This document shows positions 21,554 to 31,066 of a stretch of 64,000 nucleotides of DNA, one piece after another (the stretch's first letter is position 1; every line of letters begins with the position of its first letter). Below the pieces are notes generated by a model, which was not told the DNA's origin, ran no database searches, and saw only the letters and a program-made list of their open reading frames with translations. Source of the stretch: Gonocerus acuteangulatus (lineage: Eukaryota; Arthropoda; Insecta; Hemiptera; Coreidae); assembly GCA_946811695.1 (NCBI GenBank), contig OX328124.1, positions 27,919,448 to 27,983,447 of the forward strand, read 5' to 3'. The position numbers were made by a program, and so were the translations under genes.

Positions 21554-22674
21554 CGATGAACTCATTGGAGTTTTTGCCGTTATATTATTGGAATTAAAAT
21601 TGGTGCTTAAGACAGCGATTAATTAACCTTATACGTATTTTGTTTAAGTGTTTGTAAACAAATATTCATTGATTATTTTTTCCTTGATGGTTAAGCTTGG
21701 TCGATAAAAAATAAATTTTCATTAATTTATTTTCTAATTTTATAGTAGTTTTTACGTTTTATTCTTGCTTTATTGCTTCTGTTAGTTCTTTTATTTTTAA
21801 CTTTATAAGGAAATAGCCTTTTTTTATGTGCTCCTTGTCCGTGTCTGGCCAAACTACTAAATATTTATTCAGTATAAATCAATAAAACAATTAATCAAGA
21901 GTGCTGGGGAATAGTTATCCGTTGGATATATTAGAATTGTCTATTTTAAATTATTTGTCAGAGTCAGTATAAAAAAAAACCCGGAAAAAATCGCAGGGAT
22001 GGACTGGGTGGAAAAAAAAACTTCATTCAATTGTGAAAAAATTGTCATTGACATACGGCCTTGAACTCGGTCAAGTTCACGGCGATGTGAGAAGATTCTC
22101 ACAGCGAATATGTCAATAAAAAAAATCCGTTAAAATCAAATGATCCCAGTGAGAAACTTTGCATAAAGAAGTGGTCCATTGTACCGGAGGGTTGTAATTG
22201 GGACATCCCCCTGGTTTTTTTCTGGTTCCTCAGGGGTGAGTCCGGTTTTTTTCAGGGGTCCCGACCGAGGCCACAGGTGGTAGGTCTATAGGAAGATCCA
22301 GGAACTGGGATTCCCACGGTGGGTATACTAGTCCTTAAAAAACACCGTCTGATTGTCTGTTTCTCCCAGAGTACACTAGACGTCTCTTCTTCGACACCCC
22401 GCATTAATGCAATGGGGTCCGTTAGTCTGCCACTAAAATCAGGAATCCGGAAGGAATGGGCATGTGACATTAAAAAAAAAACAGATTTTTTTTTTTTTAA
22501 ATTTTCGTCCAGCCCAAAGTCCTAGAGGGCATCAGAATTCACAGTAACGGTCTACTAATAAAAAAAATGCCAATATTGAAGACGCTGCTAAACTATTTAT
22601 AATGGAAAAATATTGATAATGCTCAAATACTTATCATTCTAATGACATCGAATAAGGGAAAAACATGTTTCCAC
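21554..22674. other. No recognised feature; GC-richer patch at 22180-22480
   Basis: Mostly AT-rich. A GC-balanced stretch at 22180-22480 has short frames on both strands (minus 22252-22470, plus 22319-22525) with no family I recognise. It could be a decayed transposon-coding region. Confidence 0.3.
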
Positions 22675-22685
22675 AAAATAATTTA

Positions 22686-22894
22686 TTTATTTATTAAATT
22701 TCATCGACCATTTATTATTAACTAGGAATTTTAGAACGGGTTATCTATAGGTTACCACTCTTTTCTAGCCAGGATAAGGCTGGTGCCTTTTCTTTTTTTC
22801 TAAAGAAAAGCCACCACCCCTAGTGGAAATCGAACCCACGACCCTTTGGCACGGAGTGTTAACTGCTCACACATTAATGCCACCGGGCTTCCAA
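22686..22894 (-). mobile_element. SINE-C, tRNA-derived SINE (complete)
   Basis: On the minus strand: head GGAAGCCCGGTGGCATTAATG, CACTCCGTGCCAAAGGGTCG, box B GGGTTCGATTTCC; body CCTTATCCTGGCTAGAAAAG and GATAACCCGTTCTAAAATTCC; tail AATAATAAATGG and TAAT/AAAT repeats. Direct repeats AAAATAATTTA at 22675-22685 and 22895-22905 are a perfect 11-bp target-site duplication. Other copies: 30570, 44550; head only at 16697. Confidence 0.87.
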
Positions 22895-22905
22895 AAAATA
22901 ATTTA

Positions 22906-23655
22906 ACGAAACTATATAAATAAAATATTTAAATAAAAATGTCTCTCTTTAATTAGCCTTACAACTCTGATTTTGGAAAAATTATATGAAATGATATGAT
23001 TTTCCAAATTATCACGCTACTAAAGGCCTCTTAGGTTTACCAGTGGTACAGTGGTTAATACCCTGGATTCTCGTACAGGTGTTATCTGAATGAATAGTAT
23101 AATTGGATAGTAATTTGCCTCTTTTTGACAAAACAAACAACGTAAGAACTGATCATTTTAGGCTAAGAGGAAGTATATATACTGAAACCAAGATAAATAC
23201 GTCCAGTGGAAGTAAATTTTACTTAAAAGATTTTTATTATTTTAAATTATTGGGTCAGAAAGTTATTTAAAAGAACAAATAATTTAATATTTTTGTGGTT
23301 GCCTTCCTGAGGAAGTCAACAGGCTTACACTACTCTTGCGGGACATTCTTTGAACTATGTATTTTCATTTTGAGAGTATGCCTGATGTTCACTGAATAAT
23401 GGTGGAAATCTTAAGCAATTCACTCTTTTACCCAAGAACAGTTCACCATCCTAGCCCCATCCAAAAGATTATTTTTTATTTTTTAATCGTCATACTAAGG
23501 AGAGATTTGAGCCCAAATACACCCGTTTTAGGCTCGGATTGTTTCTAAGTTACTCTTTCGGGATTCATAACACAACATGGCATGTTAGGATGATAGATGG
23601 TTCAGCGCCATATTAATCAGAAGCCAGAAAACGTTATTCTGATATTACTTAACAA
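22906..23655. other. No recognised feature
   Basis: AT-rich. TTTACCAGTGGTACAGTGGTT at 23037 resembles a tRNA D-arm but no T-arm follows, so I do not call a tRNA. Confidence 0.4.
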
Positions 23656-23763
23656 TAGGTCCTACTAAGAAGATTAGATAGTTAGCCGTCGAGGTGATAA
23701 GTAAAGATGGAATGGTTGGGATTCGGCTAAAGAAACCTTTGTTAAAAAAAAAATCTATATTGA

Positions 23764-23800
23764 GGACGTTTCGGCTACTCATTGGTAGCCTTCGTCAGCC
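23764..23800 (-). ncRNA. Hammerhead-like ribozyme core, left arm
   Basis: On the minus strand: CTGACGA, helix II GGCTAC/GTAGCC with loop CAATGA, GAAAC, GTC. It is the mirror of the right-arm motif. Helix I is weaker here (UUGG against CUCA), so self-cleavage is less likely from this strand. Confidence 0.5.
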
Positions 23801-23833
23801 AAAATGACATTTTAAGCTAAAATGAAAAGTCAT

Positions 23834-23877
23834 TTTAGCTGACGAAGGCTACCAATGAGTAGCCGAAACGTCCTAAA
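23834..23877 (+). ncRNA. Hammerhead-like ribozyme core, right arm
   Basis: The order matches a type I hammerhead. Helix I is TTTAG (23834-23838) with CTAAA (23873-23877), five perfect pairs. Core CTGACGA is at 23839-23845. Helix II GGCTAC (23847-23852) pairs with GTAGCC (23859-23864) over loop CAATGA. GAAAC is at 23865-23869 and GTC at 23870-23872, predicting cleavage after 23872. Helix III has no loop of its own: ACGT is self-complementary, as expected for dimer-active minimal hammerheads. One extra A (23846) before helix II departs from the consensus and may weaken activity. Confidence 0.6.
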
Positions 23878-23960
23878 TATAGATTTTTTTAACAAAAATC
23901 GTATTGAGGTTTCTTTAGCCGAATCCCAACCATTCCATCTTTACTTAGGTCCTACTAAGA

Positions 23961-24404
23961 TTTATATGTGATATTGCACTAGGATTTTATTTAAATATAC
24001 ATAATGTTCTTTCATAAATTTTAACTCCAGTTCTTTTTATACATTAATTAGTGTTACGATCATGGACCCTGGTGCGTAGGAATGGTATTTCCTAGCGAGT
24101 TATTTTAATAAAATAGAATATAGTTCTTTGATTGCATTTTTTAATTTTGGTCGTCTATTTAATGCCCTAAGCGTGTTTTACAATTGAAAATCTATCACAT
24201 GTATAACGCATAAGTGAATGCTATGAACAGATGTTCCGACGCCCAGCGTGTCCTGTTAGGGCGAGGTAGAGTGAACATACATCAATGATAGAATCTTGAG
24301 GGACACCTTTTGAGATGCCCCTTCGCCCTTACAGTACCCAAAAGTCAACGATCTATTGACCACACTATCTTGTATCCAGAATCTTCTTAAGATAACAGTC
24401 TTTT
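23961..24404. other. No recognised feature
   Basis: AT-rich; nothing recognised. Confidence 0.4.
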
Positions 24405-24407
24405 TTT

Positions 24408-24500
24408 AAAAAAACGCAGGAGCTGCGTCATCATATCTCGTTTCCTTAGCATCCCTATGATATATCTAAAATTTTAAGAACTGAAGTTTGGCCTTTTTTT
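24408..24500 (-). mobile_element. HLE-2 3' end fragment (probable)
   Basis: The reverse complement shows ATGATGACGCAGCTCCTGCG followed by a T-run, the HLE-2 3' hairpin. The upstream part (GATATATCATAGGGATGCTAA) resembles the pre-hairpin sequence of the copy at 58144. The GGAACCGCGCT block is eroded. Confidence 0.5.
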
Positions 24501-24630
24501 GGCATACAGCATAGCCCTAGATTTACCTACAATTGCTCAAATGTATGTAATATTGTAAAAGAATTTCATAAAATAATTGGTGATAATTCATTACTAATGT
24601 TACTTACAATAGTGAAATTACAGTATTATG

Positions 24631-24668
24631 TTTGAAGAAGGACAATAAAGCCCGAAATGTTGCATTAA
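24631..24668 (+). ncRNA. Degenerate hammerhead-like core
   Basis: TTGAAGA, AGGACAATAAAGCCC, GAAAT, GTT follows the order of the hammerhead-like motifs at 23.8 kb. The first core base is T instead of C, and GAAAC is GAAAT. It is probably a decayed Penelope-like terminus without activity. Confidence 0.35.
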
Positions 24669-25154
24669 ATTATATATATAAAAAAAAAAAAAAAATTGGT
24701 AGGTTCACTACTCATCGTAATGTTTTGAGGAGAAAAAAATATAAATAGGGCCCCCGCTAGGGGGACATTGAACAATTGGTCAGGGGTTGCTCCATGTTTT
24801 TATTCGCATTATAATTTGAAAGAAAGAAATTTTATACAAATTTTATATATAAGTATAGAAAAACCAATAAATAACTTTCTGAATTCTCTATTTCTAATGT
24901 ATAAACTAGCTTTTAATTATTGTTGCTCCAAAACTTTGTAGCATCAGGATGTGCCAAGGCAATATTTCAACAATACGCAAATTTTCCACTGCGATCAATT
25001 ACAAATGTATTTAATTTAGTTTTCAGGGAAATGTCAATTTTAAATAGTTTTTGGTAATGATAATGGATATTAGGCGGGGAGTTAAGGGGCCCGTAAAGTT
25101 ATTTGGACAGGGGCCCGTGGTTCCTCTCGGAGGCTCTGATTTTAAGAACTTGCG
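24669..25154. other. No recognised feature
   Basis: AT-rich; a GC-richer patch at 25080-25140 may be the eroded terminus of the Tigger-type element described next. Confidence 0.35.
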
Positions 25155-25345
25155 GCTCGAGGGTTCCTAGGAAACCTTCCCTTCCTAGCTAGCCAAACAT
25201 TTGTTTCGTGGTATTGCATTAAATGGAATTGAAAGAAGGCATATGCGTTTCTTCGTTTTAGAGGCAGGAACTTGTGTTTCTACTAAGAAAATAAATGTTC
25301 CTCCTGAGGGACCTGCGGGTAGACGCCCGATTTTCCATGTAACTA
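25155..25345 (-). mobile_element. Tigger-type element, right internal part
   Basis: It matches the reverse complement of 62787-62955: TTCCTAGCTAGCCAAACATT, GAAAGAAGGCATAT, AGGAAC(T/C)TG(T/C)GTTTCT, AAGAAAATAAATGTT, CCTGCGG(G/C)TAGA. The short opposed frames here are not conserved in the other copy. With 26870-27107 it probably forms one element split by the HLE-1 insertion between them. Confidence 0.6.
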
Positions 25346-25403
25346 GTTTTCGGTATTGTAATAATACATGCATACATATGTGATTTTGTTAGTAATCGAG
25401 TAC

Positions 25404-25558
25404 TTTTAGCACTTTCCTCCGAAGGAAAGTAGCTATTGAGGTTGGACTCATGACGGAATTTTTGAAAAATGTCTTCAAATCTTTATCGATCCTACCTAGT
25501 AGACACCGAAAATGACCCCCGTTAAAATTTATATATATCTATATATATATATATATAT

Positions 25559-25612
<54 letters not shown>

Positions 25613-25951
25613 CAGTCCCGTAACAGGCCACAAGGGCCCAGAAGGGCAGATACTGTAGAGGTATCTGATTCTTGACCGTACGGCACACTAGGGAGATAGT
25701 GTGGTTAACACTATGTTCCGGCCGCCTGATTTTCCCCTTGGCTGCTTCAACTGCTAGAGTCATTAGCACCCAAGGTACCCATTATTAATTAAATTAATTA
25801 AAGGCTGGGTGAGCCTAGGGACGATCTGGGACCCCAAATCCAACCCTCGAACAGCAGCACTAGAAGAAAAAATCTTTAGTGCGCGCTCGGGTTTTGAACC
25901 TGGTCCTCCAGTTTATTAGTCGAGTGCTCTACCACTGAGCTAACCTCGCCC

Positions 25952-26013
<62 letters not shown>

Positions 26014-26866
26014 CTGTTAACACGATAGTGGCCAGAGTTTTTGTTTTTTCGTCACGAAACTTGGTATATAGCATTCAATTAGCAAACGATTGAACGAGTT
26101 CGTTAACCACCAAAGTCGGTCCACCGGAAGGGGGGGTTTACCCCGAACCCAAAACACTAATTTGACTATGCCAGCCGTAATATTTGTTATATTTAAACGA
26201 AACTTGGTATTCGTAGTGGTAATATAGAGAGAAAAGTGAGATATAAAAATGAACTAAATCGGTTCATTAGAAGGGGGGGTTTACTCCGGACCCACAATAG
26301 CAATTCACCACTACCACCCGTGATTTTTGGTATATTTCGACGAAACTCGGTATTCGTAGTGGTAATCCACAGGTAAATATGTGTTTTAAAAATAAACTGA
26401 ATCGGTTCATTAGGGGGGGGGGTTTACTCCGGACCCACAATACCAATTTGCCACTACCAGCCGTGATTTTTGGTATATTTCGACGAAACTCGGTATTAGT
26501 AGTGGTAATCTACAGGTAAATATGTGTTGTAAAAATAAACGAAATCGGTTCATTAGAAGGGGGGGGGGGTTTACTCCGGACCCAAATTCCTAATATACTC
26601 ATCCTGTTCCTGCATTAGATCAAAATACGATAATATGAGGTTTTTTGTATTTATTACGTAGTGTAATAGGTACCATGTGTAAACATAACTCTGGAAGCAA
26701 ATTAATAATTGATCAGTTACTCATTACAAATTTAAAAGAGAACTATTCATGTTTTTATTTTATTTATGTAGGATATTTTAAGCAAATTGTTCTGGAAAGC
26801 AGTCTACACTACCCAAATTCTGAGGAAAGTGCTTAGTTATGCAGCTCCTGCGTGACGGCCTTTTTA
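25404..26866 (+). mobile_element. HLE-1, complete, with SINE-B nested in its (AT)n tract
   Basis: 5' TTTTAGCACTTTCCTCCGAAGG and hairpin, body to GTTAAAATTTATATATATC, (AT)n interrupted by SINE-B, then GTTAACACGATAGTGGCCAG. About four ~143-bp units with G-runs (near 26130, 26270, 26410, 26565) follow. The 3' end is GAGGAAAGTGCTTAG, GCAGctcCTGC, GTGACGGCCTTTTT. Part of the 3' unit series is deleted compared with the 14-kb copy (GTTCCTGCATTAGATC joins early at 26610). Confidence 0.82.
25608..25954 (-). mobile_element. SINE-B inserted in a microsatellite
   Basis: Complete reversed copy. The tail end (AAAATCAGTCCCGTAACAGG) starts right after an (AT)n tract. The tRNA-like head (GCTCTACCACTGAGCTAACC + TCGCCCCC) ends where (AT)n resumes at 25955. 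Both flanks are the same AT repeat, so the duplication cannot be delimited. It is over 90 percent similar by eye to the 16.2-kb copy. Confidence 0.88.
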
Positions 26867-26869
26867 TTT

Positions 26870-27107
26870 ATTTTAACTGTCTAGATTAAGCAAGGATTTT
26901 CATATTTTGAATTTATTTTATATTTTGGTACCTAAATTTTACTTATATATCCAATATTAAAAACGGTACATATTGTTATATCCTCAAATAATAAGGTTTT
27001 TCAAATACATAAGTGGCCGCTTCTAACTCAATTCTCTAATCCGGCGTTTTCTGTAATCCGACTGTACCCCGGTCCCAAAGATGCCCGATTAGGAAGAGTC
27101 TACTGTA
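26870..27107 (-). mobile_element. Tigger-type element, left end part
   Basis: The reverse complement starts CAGTAGACTCTTCCTAATC and continues GGGGTACAGTCGGATTACAG, CGCCGGATTAGAGAATTGAG, TTTGAGGATATAACAATATG. This parallels 62225-62420. The terminus next to TA (27108-27109) fits pogo/Tigger ends. The other end would lie beyond the HLE-1 insertion at about 25.1 kb and is eroded. Confidence 0.65.
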
Positions 27108-27220
27108 TATGGGGTCTGTTTGTGAAGACCACACTCTGTTACTTTGAAGTATCTGTCGTGATTTTGGTACTTACGGATTAGCTTACAGGTTTTCTATTCC
27201 TTCTTTACATGTTATATATG

Positions 27221-27746
27221 AAGGGCTCAGTGTCAAAGGTGACTAACCCACATTTTTAACAAATTTGAGTTATACTCTGGCAGATCATGTCTATGAACCA
27301 TCGAGGAATGTTCATGAACCACGCTTGGGGAGGACAAAACCGCAACATTAAGATTGCTCCTTTTCCACATAATACAGAACTCACCTAATCTGGAAATCAT
27401 TGTTTTGTTAAATTATTGATACATAATCATAGAAATCTAAAGAAAAATAATTTTTCTTTAATTATTAATCTCCGGATATGTGACCACTATTGTTTAAGTG
27501 TACGTTATTTTTTATTCATGTAAGAGCCAAACATGACTATACTTTTTGTTGTTCATTATCATGTCTAACTATAAACTTTTTATTATTATGGTATATTCAT
27601 AAGAATTTTGTATATCTAATGAATAAAGACCAATTAAAATCGTTTCTGTCACCAATACCAATTTCTTCCAAAGTCTTCTAAACTTTAACCTTAATTGTCT
27701 CAGTTTGTTCTAATTGTGGGTTAGTCACCTTTGGCACTGAGCCCAA
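27221..27746. mobile_element. 526-bp MITE with 30-bp terminal inverted repeats
   Basis: GGGCTCAGTGTCAAAGGTGA + CTAACCCACA at the left is mirrored by TGTGGGTTAGTCACCTTTGG + CACTGAGCCC at the right, with one mismatch. Direct repeats TATATATG (27213-27220 and 27747-27754) fit an 8-bp hAT-like target-site duplication, though AT-rich. Two bases (AA) precede and follow the inverted repeats. The interior has no conserved frame. Confidence 0.8.
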
Positions 27747-27754
27747 TATATATG

Positions 27755-28029
27755 CTATTATATAAATATAGTAATCAAAAGTTAATATAATAATGAAAAG
27801 TATTTAAAATCACTACTAAAAGTAACTTTTTTTGACTACTATATTTATAAAATATGGTTTCTAACTAACCGTTAGATAACTTGTATTTGTAAGTAATAGT
27901 TTTAGGCTTGTAAAGCATAAATGAAAATAAGCAGAGTATATTTCAGCAAGCAATATTTATTCATAAAAAGGTTAATATTATAAAAATTAATGGTAATTGT
28001 GAAGTTTAGGGGCCTCCTCACCGATTTTT
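27755..28029. other. No recognised feature
   Basis: AT-rich; nothing recognised. Confidence 0.4.
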
Positions 28030-28215
28030 TGTTGTCGGGTGGTTCTATAACATAGGCGTGGACTTATTAAAGCCTAAAATCCTCTTGAAAAAGCTCAGGT
28101 GACAGCTTTCCAATTTGCCCAGATAGCGCAAACCCCATATATTGATGCACCATATACAAGAGTACTGTAAACCATCGCTTCATGAAGTTTAAGCTTTGCA
28201 TCCCTATTTATTTCG
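28030..28215 (-). pseudogene. LINE reverse-transcriptase thumb remnant
   Basis: One minus-strand frame reads DAKLKLHEAMVYSTLVYGAS, then IYGVCAIWANWKAVT, then a stop. This resembles the segment after the RT catalytic core in non-LTR retrotransposons (typically K-L-x-L-Y-x-A-x-V...S-T-L-L-Y-G). A shifted frame downstream (KRILGFNKSTPML) resembles the following R-x-I-L-x-I region. Stops and frameshifts show it is dead. The clade cannot be assigned from ~55 residues. Confidence 0.5.
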
Positions 28216-28795
28216 CTTTATGGCCCATACGAGCTATGCGTTTCCGCTCGCTATGCTCGCTCAAGAGGATGTCAAAACTCTAGTCTATCAAACTAGCTAA
28301 AATTAATAGAATTCTATTAATTTTTGCGAGTTGGATTGAATTGAGTGTTGAAGGTTACTTTACTACCAGCAAAAACCAATAGAATTGCCCACAGGAATAG
28401 CCAATGGAAAAGCTAATGAGTTATGCGTTTACGCTGAATCACTGTTATATTCACTACAGATACTTCACAAGTAACTGGATGTGGCAAACAGACCCTGTAT
28501 ATGTATCTCATGAAAAACGACGGACAAATTGATCTTTGGGTACTCAAAAAATGCATTAATACATCTGTACGTATACTTTTATTTAATTAGTTCCTCACGT
28601 TTTGCCTTTATCAACGTGGCTTTCCTTTTCTCTTGTGCCGATATATTTTGTATATTTTGACGCTTTAACATCCCCATTATGTAAGGTGGGAAAATTAATT
28701 CGATACCATCTACCCTAGGGGCTAAAAGGTGACCTAAGTTGTCTCAAATGCCATATAAACTATACCTAGTTTGAGCGTTAATGTATATATATATA
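28216..28795. other. Mostly unrecognised; short GAGCGAGC motif
   Basis: At 28228-28262 the minus strand reads GAGCGAGCATAGCGAGCGG + AAACGC. Almost the same string is at 6302-6332 inside a fold-back element. The rest is AT-rich without a supported gene. Confidence 0.4.
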
Positions 28796-29042
28796 CTGGT
28801 ATGATGGGAGCAGGCGCATCCCCACCACCTCGCCCCCTCCAGCAGCCTACCCTAGAGCAACAAGGTTCAGTCTGTCCCCAGGAGCCAGTGAGCTCGCTTC
28901 CCCCTCTCCTTGCCTCTCCTCCAGCTTCAGTCCCACTACCCCTCCTCCCCAGCAGTCGGCATAGTGTGCTCGTGTGATAGTGTTTAGTGAGTGGTGACTC
29001 TCTGAGGGCGGCTCGCAGGCAGAAGTATAACTCCAGTTAGAG
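28796..29042 (+). promoter_or_regulatory. Candidate promoter and non-coding first exon
   Basis: A GC-rich, pyrimidine-rich island in AT-rich DNA with several C-rich blocks and CAGTC/TCAGT initiator-like motifs (28868, 28927, 28949). The purine-balanced part (28975-29042) ends CCAGTTAGAG|GTAAGACA, a very good 5' splice site with donor GT at 29043. An ATG-initiated frame (28771-28977) is proline/serine-rich and low complexity. The interpretation is inference; no downstream exon is identifiable in the window. Confidence 0.35.
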
Positions 29043-29629
29043 GTAAGACATTTTTGTACAGTAAGTAGATATTTTATTTTTGTATTATAAATTTCTGTGC
29101 AAATGGGTCATTGGGTATTATTCGCCCCGCCACCCACTGGCCTCCCCTATTACTCTTGGATTAGTAATACACCCTCTTTCGACCTCCACCTCTATTTTCT
29201 CGCATTCGATATATAAACTACACTACTTCTCTAGATAAACCCAAATACTTACTCCAACGCCCCATAAAAGTCGCAGTAATTCAAGTCACCAAATATCAGC
29301 ATTTTTATTGTAAAAAAGCATTAACAACTGTATAGTGATAATTCCTGCTTAAGCATTTTTTTCCTATCTTGAGGAAACGTAATATTCCTAGTTTGCAAGA
29401 CAAGCAACGCGAGAGTTGGATACTTTGATTTATTCTTTGGAATATTTTCATACAGTTTTGTCTTATTTAATGATGTGTGCTTTTGTAGTAGATGTTATTC
29501 TGTGCATTTTTCTGAACTTTATTTGATAAATAACGCGACTTACTGTAAATACGCGTCTTGCTTCTTTCGTGATTGTTTCATAAGTTGCGTTATATTTATG
29601 ATGGATAACGTTTAGAAATCAATGGCGTT
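29043..29629. other. No recognised feature (possible intron)
   Basis: AT-rich sequence after the donor-like site. It has a few CAP-like CATTTTT runs, nothing decisive. Confidence 0.35.
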
Positions 29630-29985
29630 TACTATCCGTATTGGGTATTCTTGTCAAAACGACCCCTAGGGCAAGACGACCAATGCCCCAAGCTCTCCCT
29701 AGCAACACGCCACCCAATGCTATATCGGGCAGATCCCTGCCCGAGGTCCGGGCCGCCTGCCCCAATATCGGCCGATGAAAAGCGACGATGAGCGTTGCAC
29801 ATTGTACGCTTTGGATTGATGTATCCCCAACGGATGATGTATTTCTGCGATACGGCGGAGGCGCTGGATAGGCCGGCACTGTATTGATCTTGGCCGCTCA
29901 CTACAACCCTTTCTGAAAACATGGTCCCTGTCCGCGACATACACTCCACTCATTAACCTAGTCCCAGCGGTATTCACGCCTTCTC
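29630..29985. other. CpG-rich, GC-rich block of unknown nature
   Basis: A ~350-bp block with many CG dinucleotides (CGGGCAG, GGCCGCC, GCGATACGGCGGAGGCG). Three overlapping minus-strand frames stay open (29619-29879, 29632-29949, 29720-29977). Open frames in all three phases suggest composition rather than selection. It might be a CpG-rich promoter, an exon, or a fragment of a mobile element. No domain was recognised. Confidence 0.4.
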
Positions 29986-30560
29986 CACAATCCCAAGGAA
30001 AATCTTATAACTAACCATTTTTCCTTAATAATACAAAACGCCTCCTCTAAATAATCTAATTATACATTCCAAATAAAATCACTTTAGTCAATCGGCAGTA
30101 AATCATTCATTGTCTTCCAATTCGTGTTTCCTTCAATAGAAAACAAAATAATGATTGTTGGTACACATCTAAACCAAAAAATTGTATGTTTTTCGGTCCA
30201 AAATTGTTAAATAGTTTACTTTTCGGAAGGATTGAACAAAACACACCCCAAAAATATTTCAATAACCAACAAGAAAAAATCATCCTTATAACACAATTTC
30301 TAGGAAGAATTCCGACTCTTATCACTAGAGTTATTCGGAAAGCTTAGAACAGAAAAATTTATTGTTTTGTCCTAATCTTTAGTGAAAAATGTAATCATAT
30401 TAAAAAAGGAATCTCAAAGCGAAACAAGATCTTAGACGCCACAAAAGGAAACTCAAAGTATGCTAAGCGGAAATTACACAATTTCAGCACCAATTTCCAT
30501 AAATATGATCGCTCAAACATAGTCATTTTACAAGAACCGTATTCGTAGGAAATTTCATGA
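29986..30560. other. No recognised gene; SINE-C target repeat
   Basis: AT-rich. The part from about 30440 (GAAACTCAAAG, CATGAGCTTTCGAA) continues after the SINE-C insertion at 30751. Confidence 0.4.
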
Positions 30561-30569
30561 GCTTTCGAA

Positions 30570-30750
30570 CATTTATTTATTAAAATTTTAACATCCATTA
30601 TTATTAACTTAGAATTTTTTTAGGACGGGTTATCTAGCAGGTTGGGCTGATGCCTTTTCTTTTTTCTAAAGAAAAGCCACCATCCCATAGTGGGAATCAA
30701 ACCCACGACCTTTGGCACAGAGTGTTAAGTGCACACGCCTTAACACTCAC
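30570..30750 (-). mobile_element. SINE-C copy
   Basis: On the minus strand: head GTGAGTGTTAAGGCGTGTGC, CACTCTGTGCCAAAGGTCG, box B GGGTTTGATTCCC; body CTTTTCTTTAGAAAAAAG; tail CTAAGTTAATAATAATGG and AAAT repeats. Direct repeats GCTTTCGAA (30561-30569 and 30751-30759) are a 9-bp target-site duplication. The first ~12 bases of the head are missing compared with 44753. Confidence 0.85.
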
Positions 30751-30759
30751 GCTTTCGAA

Positions 30760-31010
30760 TAGATGCTTTACTTTTAGGACGATTTCTCTACTTCTTTCGA
30801 GATATAATATTATCCGAAATCCCACAAAATATCCATTTTCCTTGAAAAAGGGTACAGATACGGAATTGGAAACGGCTTCATTATGTTCCTCAAATAAAAA
30901 TTCAAAGCCGAGTAAGGAAAAAACTTGAGCTTGACAATTTTTCTCTCGTGAACATGGGCCAAATTTGGTGGTTAAAGGCCAATTTCATTGCAAAATCTAT
31001 ATGTGTATGT

Positions 31011-31013
<3 letters not shown>
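30760..31013. other. No recognised feature
   Basis: Continuation of the sequence interrupted by SINE-C. No supported gene. Confidence 0.4.

Positions 31014-31064
<51 letters not shown>
31014..31064. repeat. (AT)n microsatellite
   Basis: Pure AT repeat. Confidence 0.97.

Positions 31065-31066
<2 letters not shown>

Larger units (their letters stand above)
23698..23947. mobile_element. Palindromic Penelope-like terminal element
   Basis: A 250-bp inverted repeat with ~120-bp arms (TAAGTAAAGATGGAATGG...CCATTCCATCTTTACTTA) and a short imperfect centre near 23812-23832. A 15-bp direct repeat TAGGTCCTACTAAGA (23656-23670 and 23946-23960) surrounds it, consistent with a target-site duplication; 27 bp at 23671-23697 are inside the duplication but outside the palindrome. 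Each arm carries a hammerhead-like core. The block AGCCGAATCCCAACCAT also occurs at 17.85 kb. No protein is encoded. Confidence 0.75.

Noticed and set aside
23037..23080. tRNA gene or SINE head
   Set aside because: Only a D-arm-like string is visible; there is no B-box and no family body afterwards.
29619..29977. Conserved gene on the minus strand
   Set aside because: Three frames are open at once in a CpG-rich block, no domain is recognisable, and none shows a clear start or end context. Kept only as a compositional block.
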